Notes: a model not told the origin generated them from the sequence alone. 64,000 nt of DNA from Pseudomonas viridiflava (GCF_900583165.1 NZ_UTKY01000105.1:1-64000), one strand, 5' to 3'. Numbered from the stretch's first letter, positions 36,165-45,222 are shown. Numbers and translations are program-made.

Positions 36165-38603
36165 TCAGAAGTTGTACGCCAGGCGCGTGTAGTAATACGC
36201 GCCGCCAAACCCGAACGGCGAGAACTGCCCGTATTCATAGCCGCCCGCCCAGTCCTCGATACCTTTTTTGTCGGGGTAGACGTTGAACAGGTTGTTGGCA
36301 CCCAGGGCCACGGTGAAATGCTGGTTGATGTCGTAGGCGGCGTCGAGGTCGCTGATCCACTTGGCGCTGAACTTGCGGTCGTTGATCGGGTTGTTGTCGC
36401 CTTCGGTGTAGCTGCCAAAGCGGGTCAGGGCCAGGTTCAGGGTGTAGGCGCTGACCTTCCAGTTGGCCGCCAGGATCAACTTGGATTGCGGCGTGGCGAC
36501 GGTCAGGTCTTTTTGCAGGCGGCGGTCAAAGATCTGGTAATTGGAGCCCAGGCTGGCCAGTGCCGGCGGGGTGTCCTGGAGTTTTTCGATCTTGGTCTGG
36601 TTCCAGTTGTACGCCAGGCTCCAGCGCACCTGCCCGTACTGTTCCAGTTGCTGGCGGTATTCGTTGATGATGTCGACGCCACGGGTGCGGGTGTCGACGG
36701 CGTTGGTGTAGTACTGGGCGTACAGGCCCGGCGACAGGCCGTTGGCGACCAGGATCTGCGACACCGCAGGGCCGCCGAGCAGGCTGGTGGACACGATACG
36801 GTCGCGGATGCCGATCTGGTACAGGTCGGTGGTCAGGCGGTAGTTCTGGGTGGGTTCGTAGGTAAAGCCGAAGCTGTAGTTCAGCGACTTCTCAGGCTTG
36901 AGTTTTTCCGCGCCCAATGCCTGGGCTTCGGCGGTGTCCACGGGTAGCACCTTGACCGGCACCGAGACTTGCTGGCCGTTGACCACACCCCCGGAGGTGA
37001 AGGTGGATGAGGCATAAATGGTCTGGGCCAGGGACGGCGCCCGAAAGCCATTGTTGATAGTGCCGCGCAGGGCAAACTCCGGCGTGAGCTTGAAGCGCGT
37101 CGACAGTTTGCCGCTCCAGGTGCTGCCGATGTCCTGGGTGTAGCGCTCGTAGCGAGCAGCAGCGCCGACGTACCAGCGGTCGGTGACGTCCAGGCCCAGG
37201 TCGAGGTAGCTGGCGACGTTGCTGCGGCTGATCTCGCCGGCATCCGCGGTGCTGGTGCCGTTGTAGGAGGCCAGCCCCGGCAGCGGCGTTTGCCCGGCGA
37301 ACGGTCCGCTGGGCAGCACGTAGTTACCCGGTGTGTACGAAGCGTAGTCGCCGGCTTCGATCTGGTATTTCTCCCAGCGGTATTCAAAGCCGAACGCGGT
37401 TTGCAGCGGGTGGCTGAGGCCGATATCAAAGGTGCGGCTCAAATCGAGGTTGTTGGTCCACTGGTCGAAGATCTGCGACGCCAGGTTGAACGAGGTGGGG
37501 CTGGTCGGGCCCAGGGACGGGTTGAGCGTGTTGTTGGCGTTGAGGGTGGAATCGTCCTCGCCCCAGGTGGAGCTGATGTCGTAGTCCCAGCCACCTACCA
37601 AACCCTTGAAACCGCCGGCGACCTGGAAGTCTTTGGTGCGGTTGCGCCGCTGCGCGTGTATGCCATCGGGGTAGGGCGTGTCCGGGTCGCCGGCCAATGA
37701 GGTGAGTTCGTTGGGGCGATAATTACCGGTGACTTTGGTGGTTTCCATGTAGCTGGCGGTGGAGAACGAGTAGAACTTGAGATCGTCGTGCAGCGGCAGT
37801 TCGAGGTTGTAGCTGGCGTTGGTGACCTTCTCGCGGCCCAGGCCGTAGCTGGGGTTCCAGCCGTGGCGGTTGACGGTTTGGTCGCGGCTGTCACCGTACA
37901 GGTTGCCCGTGGCACTGCCGGTACGGTTGAAGGGCTCCTGTTCCTTGACGTCCAGCGCCAGGTTGGCAAAGCCATCGTTGGGCAGTGGCAGGCCGTAGTT
38001 GACCGTCTGGTGCACGGTGTCGCCGTCGCCGGCGCCGTAGCGGCCAAAGGAAGTTTCGGCGCTACCGCCGCTGTCGTTTTCCTTGAGGATGATATTGATC
38101 ACCCCGGCAATCGCGTCCGAACCGTATTGGGCCGAGGCGCCATCGCGCAGCACTTCGATATGGTCGATGGCCGACACCGGGATCAGGTCCAGATTGACCG
38201 GCACCGCTGCCGTGCCGATGCGCGCCAGGTTGTTGATCAACGCGGTGTTGTGGCGGCGCTTGCCGTTGACCAACACCAGCACTTGGTCGCCCGACAAGCC
38301 GCGCATGGTCACCCCGCGCACCGACCACGAGGTACCGCCACCGTTGATGGCGGGCAGGTTGAACGACGGCAGCAGGCGCGCCAGCAGTTCCTTGAGGCCG
38401 ACTTTGCCGCTGGCTTGCAGTTGCTCGGCGCTGATCACATCGATGGGCGAGGGGCTGTCGGCGATGGTGCGCGCCTGGTTGCCACGGTTGCCGGTGACCA
38501 CCACGGTGCCGAGGGTTTTGTCAGTTTCGTCGGCCTGGGCCGGGGTATTGAAGGCGAGCAGGCTCAGCGCTGCTGCGCAGTAGTGAAAGCGCGATGGAGG
38601 CAT
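36165..38603 (-). CDS. TonB-dependent receptor in the organosulfur island
   Basis: 812 residues. ATG at 38603 has AGGAA upstream and starts a signal peptide (CAAALSLLAFNTPAQA). A TonB box-like LGTVVVTG is near 30, the plug has VRGVTMRGLSGDQVLVLVNG (split by family spacing) and IEVLRDGASAQYGSDAIAGV, and the barrel ends YYTRLAYNF. No signalling domain. It lies between the sulfonate-binding-protein operon and the TauD-like gene, and I saw no Fur box before it, so uptake of a sulfur compound such as a sulfate ester or sulfonate is more likely than iron uptake (inference). Confidence 0.87.
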   Translation of the reverse strand: MPPSRFHYCAAALSLLAFNTPAQADETDKTLGTVVVTGNRGNQARTIADSPSPIDVISAEQLQASGKVGLKELLARLLPSFNLPAINGGGTSWSVRGVTMRGLSGDQVLVLVNGKRRHNTALINNLARIGTAAVPVNLDLIPVSAIDHIEVLRDGASAQYGSDAIAGVINIILKENDSGGSAETSFGRYGAGDGDTVHQTVNYGLPLPNDGFANLALDVKEQEPFNRTGSATGNLYGDSRDQTVNRHGWNPSYGLGREKVTNASYNLELPLHDDLKFYSFSTASYMETTKVTGNYRPNELTSLAGDPDTPYPDGIHAQRRNRTKDFQVAGGFKGLVGGWDYDISSTWGEDDSTLNANNTLNPSLGPTSPTSFNLASQIFDQWTNNLDLSRTFDIGLSHPLQTAFGFEYRWEKYQIEAGDYASYTPGNYVLPSGPFAGQTPLPGLASYNGTSTADAGEISRSNVASYLDLGLDVTDRWYVGAAARYERYTQDIGSTWSGKLSTRFKLTPEFALRGTINNGFRAPSLAQTIYASSTFTSGGVVNGQQVSVPVKVLPVDTAEAQALGAEKLKPEKSLNYSFGFTYEPTQNYRLTTDLYQIGIRDRIVSTSLLGGPAVSQILVANGLSPGLYAQYYTNAVDTRTRGVDIINEYRQQLEQYGQVRWSLAYNWNQTKIEKLQDTPPALASLGSNYQIFDRRLQKDLTVATPQSKLILAANWKVSAYTLNLALTRFGSYTEGDNNPINDRKFSAKWISDLDAAYDINQHFTVALGANNLFNVYPDKKGIEDWAGGYEYGQFSPFGFGGAYYYTRLAYNF

Positions 38604-38662
38604 GGGGCAGATTCCTGAAGACGATAAAACGCCGCAGATCGCCAATTGTGAATGCAGTCAAT

Positions 38663-38749
38663 GTGGGAGGGGGCTTGCCCCCGATGGCGGAGTGTCAGTC
38701 ACTGATGGGCTGGCTGATGTACCGCTATCGGGGGCAAGCCCCCTCCCAC
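38663..38749. repeat. REPIN 6
   Basis: 87-base REP doublet with intact arms, between the TonB receptor and TauD-like genes, both on the minus strand. Confidence 0.92.
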
Positions 38750-38797
38750 AGGGGATCGCATGCACAGGGGGATCTGTGTTGGGTTTGGTAAAAGAGG

Positions 38798-39628
38798 TCA
38801 GGCCGCGTTGGCAGCTCTTACCCGATGCGGAATATCGTCATAGGCAATCAGCACCCGCTCCATGCGGCGTGGGTAGTCGCCGTAGTTGTAGACCGGGTAA
38901 TGCAGGGTCGAGCGGTTGTCCCAGAACGCCACCGAACCGGGGCGCCATTTGAAGCGCACCTGGTGTTCGGGCTTGTTGAATTCCAGCAGTAGGCGATCAA
39001 TCAGTTGCTTGCTTTGCTGGGGTGTCCAGCCGATCACCGAGGGGTTCTGGGAGAAGTTAATGAACAGCCCATCTTCACCGGTTTCAGGGTGGGTGCGCAC
39101 CAGCGGATGGGCGAGGATCGGGTAGTCGTAGCCGACCTTGTCCAGGGACTTCTTGAAGTCGTGCACCACGTGCAGGCTGTCGATTTCGGCGCGCAGCTCA
39201 TCGGGGAGGGCGCGGTAGACTGCGCCCGAGTCCGCCCATAGGGTGTCGCCGCCGACTTCCGGTAAATCCACGGCGCGCAGCACTGCGCCGAGGGTCGGTT
39301 GCAGCAGCCAACTGGTGTCGGTATGCCAACGGCCGCTGATGCGTGGCCCGTAGAGCTTGCGTTCGTCCTGGGCTTCGATCAGGTGCGCTTGGGGCAGCGT
39401 CGGGTCATTCTGCTGGGTGGTGGGATGCACGTACAGCTCGCCGAATTCCTTGGCGAAAGCGATTTGCTGTTCGGTGTTGATGGCCTGGTCGCGGAAGAAC
39501 AGCACCTTGTGCGTGAGCAGCAGGTGGCGCAGTTCGTCGCGCAGCGCGGCGGTGAGCGGCTGGCTCAGGTCGATGCCGTCGATTTCGGCGCCGATGGTGG
39601 GTTCCAGGCGGGTAATGTGCAGGGTCAT
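38798..39628 (-). CDS. TauD/AtsK-type alpha-ketoglutarate dioxygenase
   Basis: 276 residues of the Fe(II)/2-oxoglutarate taurine or alkylsulfate dioxygenase family. The iron ligands are visible: HTD in GRWHTDTSW near 102 and the distal His in STLHYPVYNY near 241, with the 2-oxoglutarate-binding Arg in PRRMERVLI near 252. It hydroxylates the carbon beside the sulfonate or sulfate, releasing sulfite or sulfate for assimilation. The sequence YGPRISGRWH resembles the alkylsulfate type (AtsK), so sulfate esters are the better guess. The leader holds motif copy B and follows the rhodanese gene. Confidence 0.9.
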   Translation of the reverse strand: MTLHITRLEPTIGAEIDGIDLSQPLTAALRDELRHLLLTHKVLFFRDQAINTEQQIAFAKEFGELYVHPTTQQNDPTLPQAHLIEAQDERKLYGPRISGRWHTDTSWLLQPTLGAVLRAVDLPEVGGDTLWADSGAVYRALPDELRAEIDSLHVVHDFKKSLDKVGYDYPILAHPLVRTHPETGEDGLFINFSQNPSVIGWTPQQSKQLIDRLLLEFNKPEHQVRFKWRPGSVAFWDNRSTLHYPVYNYGDYPRRMERVLIAYDDIPHRVRAANAA

Positions 39629-39656
39629 GCGGGTGTCCTCTCGTTGTTGGGTTCAG

Positions 39657-39678
39657 CCTCCGCCTGGAGAGGGGTCGG
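39657..39678 (-). promoter_or_regulatory. Shared sulfur-gene leader motif, copy B
   Basis: Minus-strand CCGACCCC, then TCTCC-AGGC-GGAGG, 29 bases before the TauD-like start. One frame reads SDPSPGGG and then a stop codon; its only start candidate is a GTG with no clear ribosome site. Confidence 0.6.
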
Positions 39679-39687
39679 ATGTATTTG

Positions 39688-39710
39688 CCTGCACCCGGGG
39701 TGGGTGCAGG
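39688..39710 (-). terminator. Hairpin between rhodanese and tauD-like genes
   Basis: CCTGCACCC / GGGTGCAGG, a perfect 9-bp stem with a 5-base loop, 14 bases after the rhodanese stop. No T run follows, so it may be a leader structure or attenuator rather than a true terminator. Confidence 0.45.
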
Positions 39711-39723
39711 TGAGCGTGGGTGA

Positions 39724-41307
39724 TCAGATCACGTAGAAACCGTGGGTACCGTCGCGGGCCAGTTGGTCGACCAGGCCGAATTCCCAGTCCAGGTAAGCCT
39801 GCATGGCTTCCTTGGGGTTGTCGGTGCCTTCGTATGGGCGGCGGTAGCGGTCGATGCGCGGTGAAGCCAGGTGGGTTTCGCCTTCTTCCAGCGGCAATTG
39901 GGCGTTGATCCAACCGGCGGTGCCGTCTTGCAAGAGGAACACTTGTTTGCCGGTGATGGCTTCGACTTCGGCCACCGCCAGACGCGCCAGCTGGCTGCTG
40001 CCACAGGTCAACACGTAGCGTTGAGCGGCGGGTGCCTTGGCCAGGGCTTGGGGCAATTGTGCACGCAGGGCCCACCAGGCGCCGGGGATATGGCGCTTGA
40101 CGTAGTTGGCGCTGGCGGTGAAGTCGAGCACCACGGTGTCGCCATGGCCCAGCCAGTCGGCGAGGGTGTGGGGGCTGATCAATTCGGCTTGCAGCGGTGC
40201 TGGCACGGGGGCGATCCACGCACCTTTCTCACTGAATTGCGCAGGCTGCAGGCCGTCCAGTACATGCACGTCCCAACCCAGCTGGGCCAGCCAGGAGGCG
40301 GACATATTGGCGCGTACGCCATCGTCATCCGCCAGTACCAGGCGTGCACCGCGCACGCTGGCGACGTGATCGGTTTCCTGCACCAGTTGCCCGCCCGGTG
40401 TGGAGCGTGCGCCCGGCAGGTGGCCGGCTTCGAATTCTTCCGGGGTGCGCACGTCGAACAGGTAGGTGGTGCGCGCGGTTTCCTGCTGCCAGCCTTGCAG
40501 ATCGGCCAAGGTGGCACGGCCAACGCGGGCCTGGTCGGCCACGCGGCGCGCATCGGCTGCGGCCACTTGGCGATGTTCTTCCGAGGTGGGTGCAAAGCGA
40601 CGGGACTGTCCATGGGCGAGTTTCTGCCCGGCCAGCGTCCAGCCAATGGTGCCGTTGCGCAGGGCGGAAACCGGGTTGGCAATGCCGGCGTTAATCAACG
40701 ACTGGGTGCCAATAATGCTGCGGGTGCGCCCGGCGCAGTTGACGATGATGCGGGTAGCCGGGTCAGGCGCCAGTTCACGGGCGCGCAATACCAACTCGGC
40801 GCCGGGCACGCTGATGCCGGTGGGGATGCTCATGGTCTGGTATTCGTCGAAGCGGCGGGCATCAAGCACCACCACGTCGGCTTGGCTGTCGATCAGCGCT
40901 TGGACTTCTTCAGCGGCCAGGGACGGCGTATGACGCTCGCTTTCCACCAGTTCGCCAAACGCCTTGCTGGGCACGTTCACGTCGATAAACAGCTCGCCAC
41001 CGGCCCTGCGCCAACCGTCCAGGCCACCATCGAGCAAGCTGACCTCGGTGTAGCCCAGCGCAACCAGGCGTTCGGCGGCACGAGCGGCCAAGCCTTCACC
41101 GTTGTCATACACCGTCACCTGGGTATCACGGCGCGGAATGCGCGAATACACCTCCAGCTCCAGTTTGGACAACGGGATATTCGCCGCAAACAGCGGGTGT
41201 GACTCGGCGAACGGCGCTTCTTCGCGCACGTCGACGAGGGCGACTTCCTGATGGTCCAACAGGGCTTGGCGAATCTGGGCAAAGCTGCGGGTCGATACGG
41301 TGGTCAT
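39724..41307 (-). CDS. Four-domain rhodanese-like sulfurtransferase
   Basis: 527 residues, no signal peptide, four consecutive rhodanese domains (about 1-110, 125-240, 265-370, 375-480). The active Cys is present in domain 2 (NCAGRTRS near 189) and domain 4 (TCGSSQLA near 433) but replaced in domain 1 (YDNGEGLA) and domain 3 (ADDDGVRA). Two active and two inactive domains alternate, as in tandem rhodaneses where one domain serves as scaffold. It transfers sulfane sulfur, for example from thiosulfate or a persulfide. The start overlaps the stop of the cysteine dioxygenase gene, so the two products likely act together. Confidence 0.9.
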   Translation of the reverse strand: MTTVSTRSFAQIRQALLDHQEVALVDVREEAPFAESHPLFAANIPLSKLELEVYSRIPRRDTQVTVYDNGEGLAARAAERLVALGYTEVSLLDGGLDGWRRAGGELFIDVNVPSKAFGELVESERHTPSLAAEEVQALIDSQADVVVLDARRFDEYQTMSIPTGISVPGAELVLRARELAPDPATRIIVNCAGRTRSIIGTQSLINAGIANPVSALRNGTIGWTLAGQKLAHGQSRRFAPTSEEHRQVAAADARRVADQARVGRATLADLQGWQQETARTTYLFDVRTPEEFEAGHLPGARSTPGGQLVQETDHVASVRGARLVLADDDGVRANMSASWLAQLGWDVHVLDGLQPAQFSEKGAWIAPVPAPLQAELISPHTLADWLGHGDTVVLDFTASANYVKRHIPGAWWALRAQLPQALAKAPAAQRYVLTCGSSQLARLAVAEVEAITGKQVFLLQDGTAGWINAQLPLEEGETHLASPRIDRYRRPYEGTDNPKEAMQAYLDWEFGLVDQLARDGTHGFYVI

Positions 41308-41915
41308 AGGGCAGGGCTCTTTTCTTTGGACAAATCCCAGATGTTCGGGAGGAAGGCGTTGGAATAACCGGAGATAAACAATTTCTCGCTGCCGTCGGGT
41401 TGGTACACCGCACGGCGCACAGCACCGATATTGGCGCCGTACACATGAATACTGATGGACACCTGGTCGCTGTGGGCATTGCTCACTTGATGAATATCGC
41501 CGACTTTGGGCGACACCGCTTCCACCTGGCCAGGCACCAGTTGCACCGGTTTGCCTTCGGCCACCAGGCTGCCGTCGGGCGCTCGCTCAAAACCTTGGGA
41601 AAACTCCGCGCCGCGCAACATGCCAATCAGGCCCCACACGCGGTGGTCATGAATCGGTGTGCGTTGCCCTGGCCCCCACACAAAGCTGACGATGCTGAAA
41701 CGCTGACGTGAATCGGCATGCAGCAGGAATTGCTGGTAGCGCTCGGGGTTGGGTTGGGCAAATTCATCCGGCAGCCAGTCGTCGTGGCTGACCAGTTGCG
41801 CCAGTAGCTTGCCGCCACGGTGCAGCAGGTCGCCTTCGCGTGGATTGCCGTCGATCAATTCCGCCAGGGCGCCAATAAAGGCTCTGAGTCTCTCGGGGTG
41901 TTTGGCCTGGATCAT
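41304..41915 (-). CDS. Cysteine dioxygenase-family thiol dioxygenase
   Basis: 203 residues with the cupin fold of cysteine dioxygenase. Iron-binding His residues are in TPIHDHRVWG near 88 and GDIHQVSNA near 142. The family oxidises cysteine, or in some members 3-mercaptopropionate, to the sulfinic acid. The long form with the C-terminal extension and the adjoining rhodanese favours a role in handling thiol or persulfide sulfur. Its ATG at 41915 is divergent from the LysR gene, with a 6-base dyad (41952-41977) between them. Confidence 0.87.
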   Translation of the reverse strand: MIQAKHPERLRAFIGALAELIDGNPREGDLLHRGGKLLAQLVSHDDWLPDEFAQPNPERYQQFLLHADSRQRFSIVSFVWGPGQRTPIHDHRVWGLIGMLRGAEFSQGFERAPDGSLVAEGKPVQLVPGQVEAVSPKVGDIHQVSNAHSDQVSISIHVYGANIGAVRRAVYQPDGSEKLFISGYSNAFLPNIWDLSKEKSPAL

Positions 41916-41951
41916 GGCAATTCCATCGGTCTGTGTTCTTAAGGTTATCTA

Positions 41952-41977
41952 AGCATAATGTTTATAGTTAATATGCT
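41952..41977. promoter_or_regulatory. AT-rich dyad, possible LysR-type operator
   Basis: AGCATA and TATGCT separated by 14 AT-rich bases lie between the divergent cysteine dioxygenase and LysR genes. Shape and position suit a LysR operator; no consensus was tested. Confidence 0.4.
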
Positions 41978-42128
41978 ATTTTTTAATGATTAGCTTATAG
42001 CTGAAGGTAATTTAGAATCGCCAGGACTAGGGTTAGACGTTATCGATCACAGCGCGGGCTATCCAGACTGCTCAGCTGCAACTATGCTTCGCACACATCT
42101 TAATGACTGTTCTCTATGTGCGGCCCAA

Positions 42129-43034
42129 ATGAAAATTGACGATATCGATGCCTTTGTCGAAGTGATTCGTTGCCAGTCCATCAGCCATGCCGCCGAGTCG
42201 TTGCAACTGACCCAGCCGGCCATTACCCGTCGCGTGCAGAACTTTGAGCAGGCGTTGGGGGTTGAGCTGTTCGACCGCAATACCAAGCCCCTCAAGCCGA
42301 CGCTGATCGGTACTCGTGTGTATGAGCAGTGCCGGCTGATCCTGCGCGAGATGGATGCCCTGCGCGAACTGGTGGCCACCGACGCACCGCCCACCGGCTT
42401 GTTGCGCCTGGGCGTGCCGCAGACCATCGGCGACGTGGTGCTGCTCGATGCGCTCAAGCACCTGCGTACCGAATACGCTGACCTGCGCGCCCAGGTTGCG
42501 ACTGGTTGGGGCAGCCAACTGGTGGGCAAGATTGAGCGCGGCGAACTGGATGCCGCGGCGGCGTTGTTCCCGGCGGGCAAGATCTTCCCGGACAATATCG
42601 TTGGCGAGTCCATCGGCAAGATGGAACTGGTGGTGGTGTGCGCCAAGGCGCAACTGCCGAAGAAGCCGTGCAAGTTGGCAGATGTGTACCAGAACGGCTG
42701 GATTCTCAACCCGGACGGCTGCGGCTTCCGCGCCGGCTTGCAGCGCACCTTGTCCGATCAGGGCCTGGCGCTGCAGGTGAACCTGGAAACGTTCGGTACC
42801 GAGTTGCAGTTGGGATTGGTGGCGGATGGTCTGGGGCTTGGCCTGGTACCGCGTCCGTTGTTGGAGCGCAGTGCTCACCGTGAGGAACTGGCGGTGATGC
42901 CGCTCAAGGACTTCAAACCGGTGATGGACTTGTGGCTGATCTACCCACACTTTTTGGGCAATTTGCAGGGGCCGGTGGATGCGTTTGGTAAATTGGTCGC
43001 TGCTTCATTGCACAAAATCAGAGACGCTGCCTGA
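42129..43034 (+). CDS. LysR-family regulator of the sulfur island
   Basis: 301 residues. N-terminal winged helix (MKIDDIDAFVEVIRCQSI..., HAAESLQLTQPAITRRVQN, LFDRNTKP) and a LysR effector domain. I choose ATG at 42129 because LysR proteins begin their helix about five residues after the start; a longer frame opens at 42084. Divergent from the cysteine dioxygenase-rhodanese unit and upstream of the class II aldolase, so it probably controls one or both. Effector unknown; a sulfur metabolite is a reasonable guess. Confidence 0.85.
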   Translation: MKIDDIDAFVEVIRCQSISHAAESLQLTQPAITRRVQNFEQALGVELFDRNTKPLKPTLIGTRVYEQCRLILREMDALRELVATDAPPTGLLRLGVPQTIGDVVLLDALKHLRTEYADLRAQVATGWGSQLVGKIERGELDAAAALFPAGKIFPDNIVGESIGKMELVVVCAKAQLPKKPCKLADVYQNGWILNPDGCGFRAGLQRTLSDQGLALQVNLETFGTELQLGLVADGLGLGLVPRPLLERSAHREELAVMPLKDFKPVMDLWLIYPHFLGNLQGPVDAFGKLVAASLHKIRDAA

Positions 43035-43039
43035 TATGA

Positions 43040-43089
43040 AAAAAAATAATAATTAGCTTAGATTAAAATGTGCTTTTTATTATTTTTTT
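43040..43089. promoter_or_regulatory. All-A/T 13-bp inverted repeat
   Basis: AAAAAAATAATAA (43040-43052) and its exact complement (43077-43089) flank 24 bases. It lies between LysR and the class II aldolase gene. It could be an operator, an A-tract bend or a weak bidirectional terminator. Confidence 0.45.
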
Positions 43090-43141
43090 GCATCCCCTAG
43101 GCTTGCCTGGAAGTCCTTAAGGCCATCCAGGAAGTTTTGCC

Positions 43142-43936
43142 ATGAGCAGCGTCACCTCGATTTCCAGTGTTTCTAACAATGTTCGCCAGCGCGTCACTCC
43201 GGAAGAATGGGAGGTGCGCGTCAAGCTGGCCGCCGCGTATCGCCTGGCGGCCTTGTACAAGTGGACCGACCACATCTACACCCACTTCTCCGCCCGTGTT
43301 CCGGGGCCGGAGGAGCATTTCCTGATCAACGCCTTTGGCCTACTGTTTGATGAAATCAGCGCATCCAACCTGGTCAAGGTCGACCTCGACGGCACCATTG
43401 TCGACGACCCGACTGGCCTGGGTATTAACTACGCGGGCTATGTGATTCACAGCGCTATTCATGGTGCGCGTCACGACCTTCAAGCGGTGTTGCACACTCA
43501 TACCCGTGACGGCATTGCGGTGTCAGCGCAGAAAGACGGGCTGTTGCCGATCTCCCAGCACTCCATTGGTTTCTCCGGGCGCGTGGCGTACCACGGGTAT
43601 GAAGGCATCGCCTTGGATCTGGACGAGCGCGAGCGGCTGGTGGCAGACCTGGGCGACAAGAGCGTGATGATCCTGCGTAATCATGGGCTGTTGACGGCGG
43701 GCATCAGTGTGGAGCATGCGTTTCAGCAACTGCAGCAACTCGAGCGCGCCTGCAATATCCAGGTCGCAGCGCAGGCGGCGGGGAACGCGGAACTGATCTT
43801 CCCGCCCCAAGAGGTGGTGGACAAGGTTGAGCAGCAAGCCAAGGCGCATTCCAGCGGAGAGGGACCAGGTGTGGCGCGTCATTGGAATGCGCTGGTGCGG
43901 CAGTTAGAGCGTACCGATACGGACTACAAAAACTGA
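43142..43936 (+). CDS. Class II aldolase/adducin-family protein
   Basis: 264 residues. Zinc-binding pattern of the class II aldolase family: HTHTRDG near 118-124 and NHGLLTAG near 180, plus THFSARVPG and FLINAFGLLFDEI. Members are fuculose- or ribulose-phosphate aldolases or epimerases, but many adducin-like members have unknown substrates. It is preceded by the LysR gene and followed by a REPIN and the convergent SsuD-like gene; a place in carbon-backbone use of an organosulfur compound is an inference. Confidence 0.85.
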   Translation: MSSVTSISSVSNNVRQRVTPEEWEVRVKLAAAYRLAALYKWTDHIYTHFSARVPGPEEHFLINAFGLLFDEISASNLVKVDLDGTIVDDPTGLGINYAGYVIHSAIHGARHDLQAVLHTHTRDGIAVSAQKDGLLPISQHSIGFSGRVAYHGYEGIALDLDERERLVADLGDKSVMILRNHGLLTAGISVEHAFQQLQQLERACNIQVAAQAAGNAELIFPPQEVVDKVEQQAKAHSSGEGPGVARHWNALVRQLERTDTDYKN

Positions 43937-43979
43937 TCTTGAACCTAATGAAGATCTAAGCAATGTTGGAGATCAAAAT

Positions 43980-44066
43980 GTGGGAGGGGGCTTGCCCCCG
44001 ATGGCAGGGTGTCAGTCACCGAAGATTTGACTGACCCACCGCTATCGGGGGCAAGCCCCCTCCCAC
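43980..44066. repeat. REPIN 7 (convergent aldolase / monooxygenase)
   Basis: 87-base REP doublet with both arms intact between two converging genes. Confidence 0.92.
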
Positions 44067-44090
44067 ATTTGGTTTTGCAGTGTTCTTGAT

Positions 44091-45173
44091 TTAAGCGACT
44101 TGCTTGGCCTGTTCGCGCTCGGCGATCAGCTGGCGGGTGAGGGGGATCAGGCGTTTGCCGTAATCGATTGCATCGTTGAGCGGGTCAAACCCACGGATCA
44201 GGAAGGTGGTGATCCCCAGGTCGTAGTAGTCCACCAAGGCCTCGGCAACTTGTTCAGCGGTGCCCACTAACGACGTGGAATTGCCCTGCGCTCCCAGCAA
44301 CCCGGCAATCCCCGTCCACAAACGCTTATCCAAACGCGAGCCCTGTGCCGCTGCCGCCAGCAAGCGGCGCGATCCTTCATTCGGTGGCTCACGTCGCACA
44401 AAACCATTTTTCTCGGCCAGTTCGGTGGCTTGTTTGAGGATGCTGTCAGCCCGTGCCCATGCCAAGTCTTCGGTCTCGGCGAGGATCGGTCGCAGTGACA
44501 GGCTGAAGCGAATCGTGCGCCCATGCTTGGCCGCTTCAGCGCGCACCTGGGTCACGATTTCACGCACCTGCTCGTAGGTTTCGCCCCACAGGGCGTACAC
44601 GTCGGCATGCTTGCCGGCCACTGCAATCGCGGCGGGTGACGAGCCGCCGAAGTACAGCGGGATATGCGGCTGCTGCGGCGACTTCACCGTCGAATGCGCG
44701 CCCTCGACCTGGTAGTAGTTACCTGCAAAATCGAAGGGCTGTTCGCTGGTCCATTCCTGGCGCACCACGCTCAAGTATTCGTCGGTGCGCGCATAACGCT
44801 CGTCCTTGCCGATATGGCTGCCGTCGGCGCGCAGTTCGCGGTCGTCGCCACCGGTGATGATATGCACGGCGGTGCGGCCACCGTTGAACACATCCAAGGT
44901 GGTGAACTGGCGTGCAGCCAGGGTGGGTTGGGCGAAACCGGGGCGGTGAGCAATCAGAAATTGCAGCTTCTTGGTCACGCTCGCGGCATGGGAGGCGATC
45001 AGTGTGCTGTCCGGGCTGTTGGAGTGGAAGGCGACCAGGGCGCGGTCGAAACCTGCCTCTTCGTGGGCGCGGGCCACGGTTTCGACGTAGTCGGGTTGCA
45101 GGGTAGGGCCGCTGCGCGGGTGGATCTCGGAAGCGTGGTGACCGCCAATGTAACCGATGAATTCAATGCTCAT
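44091..45173 (-). CDS. SsuD-like FMN-dependent alkanesulfonate monooxygenase
   Basis: 360 residues of the luciferase-like flavin monooxygenase family, SsuD branch: FIGYIGGHHASEI, AHEEAGFDRALVAFHSNSPDS, QFLIAHRPGFAQPTLAARQ, GRTAVHIITGGDDRELRADGSH (split by family spacing) and the SSPAAIAVAGKHADVYALWGE segment. It uses reduced FMN and oxygen to turn a sulfonate into an aldehyde and sulfite. Divergent from the permease-ATPase pair, with motif copy C in its leader. No flavin reductase gene is visible nearby. Confidence 0.88.
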   Translation of the reverse strand: MSIEFIGYIGGHHASEIHPRSGPTLQPDYVETVARAHEEAGFDRALVAFHSNSPDSTLIASHAASVTKKLQFLIAHRPGFAQPTLAARQFTTLDVFNGGRTAVHIITGGDDRELRADGSHIGKDERYARTDEYLSVVRQEWTSEQPFDFAGNYYQVEGAHSTVKSPQQPHIPLYFGGSSPAAIAVAGKHADVYALWGETYEQVREIVTQVRAEAAKHGRTIRFSLSLRPILAETEDLAWARADSILKQATELAEKNGFVRREPPNEGSRRLLAAAAQGSRLDKRLWTGIAGLLGAQGNSTSLVGTAEQVAEALVDYYDLGITTFLIRGFDPLNDAIDYGKRLIPLTRQLIAEREQAKQVA

Positions 45174-45222
45174 GGTCTGTCCTTGTCTTTGTCTTTACGG
45201 GATGTCTTTTACAAGATGGGCA

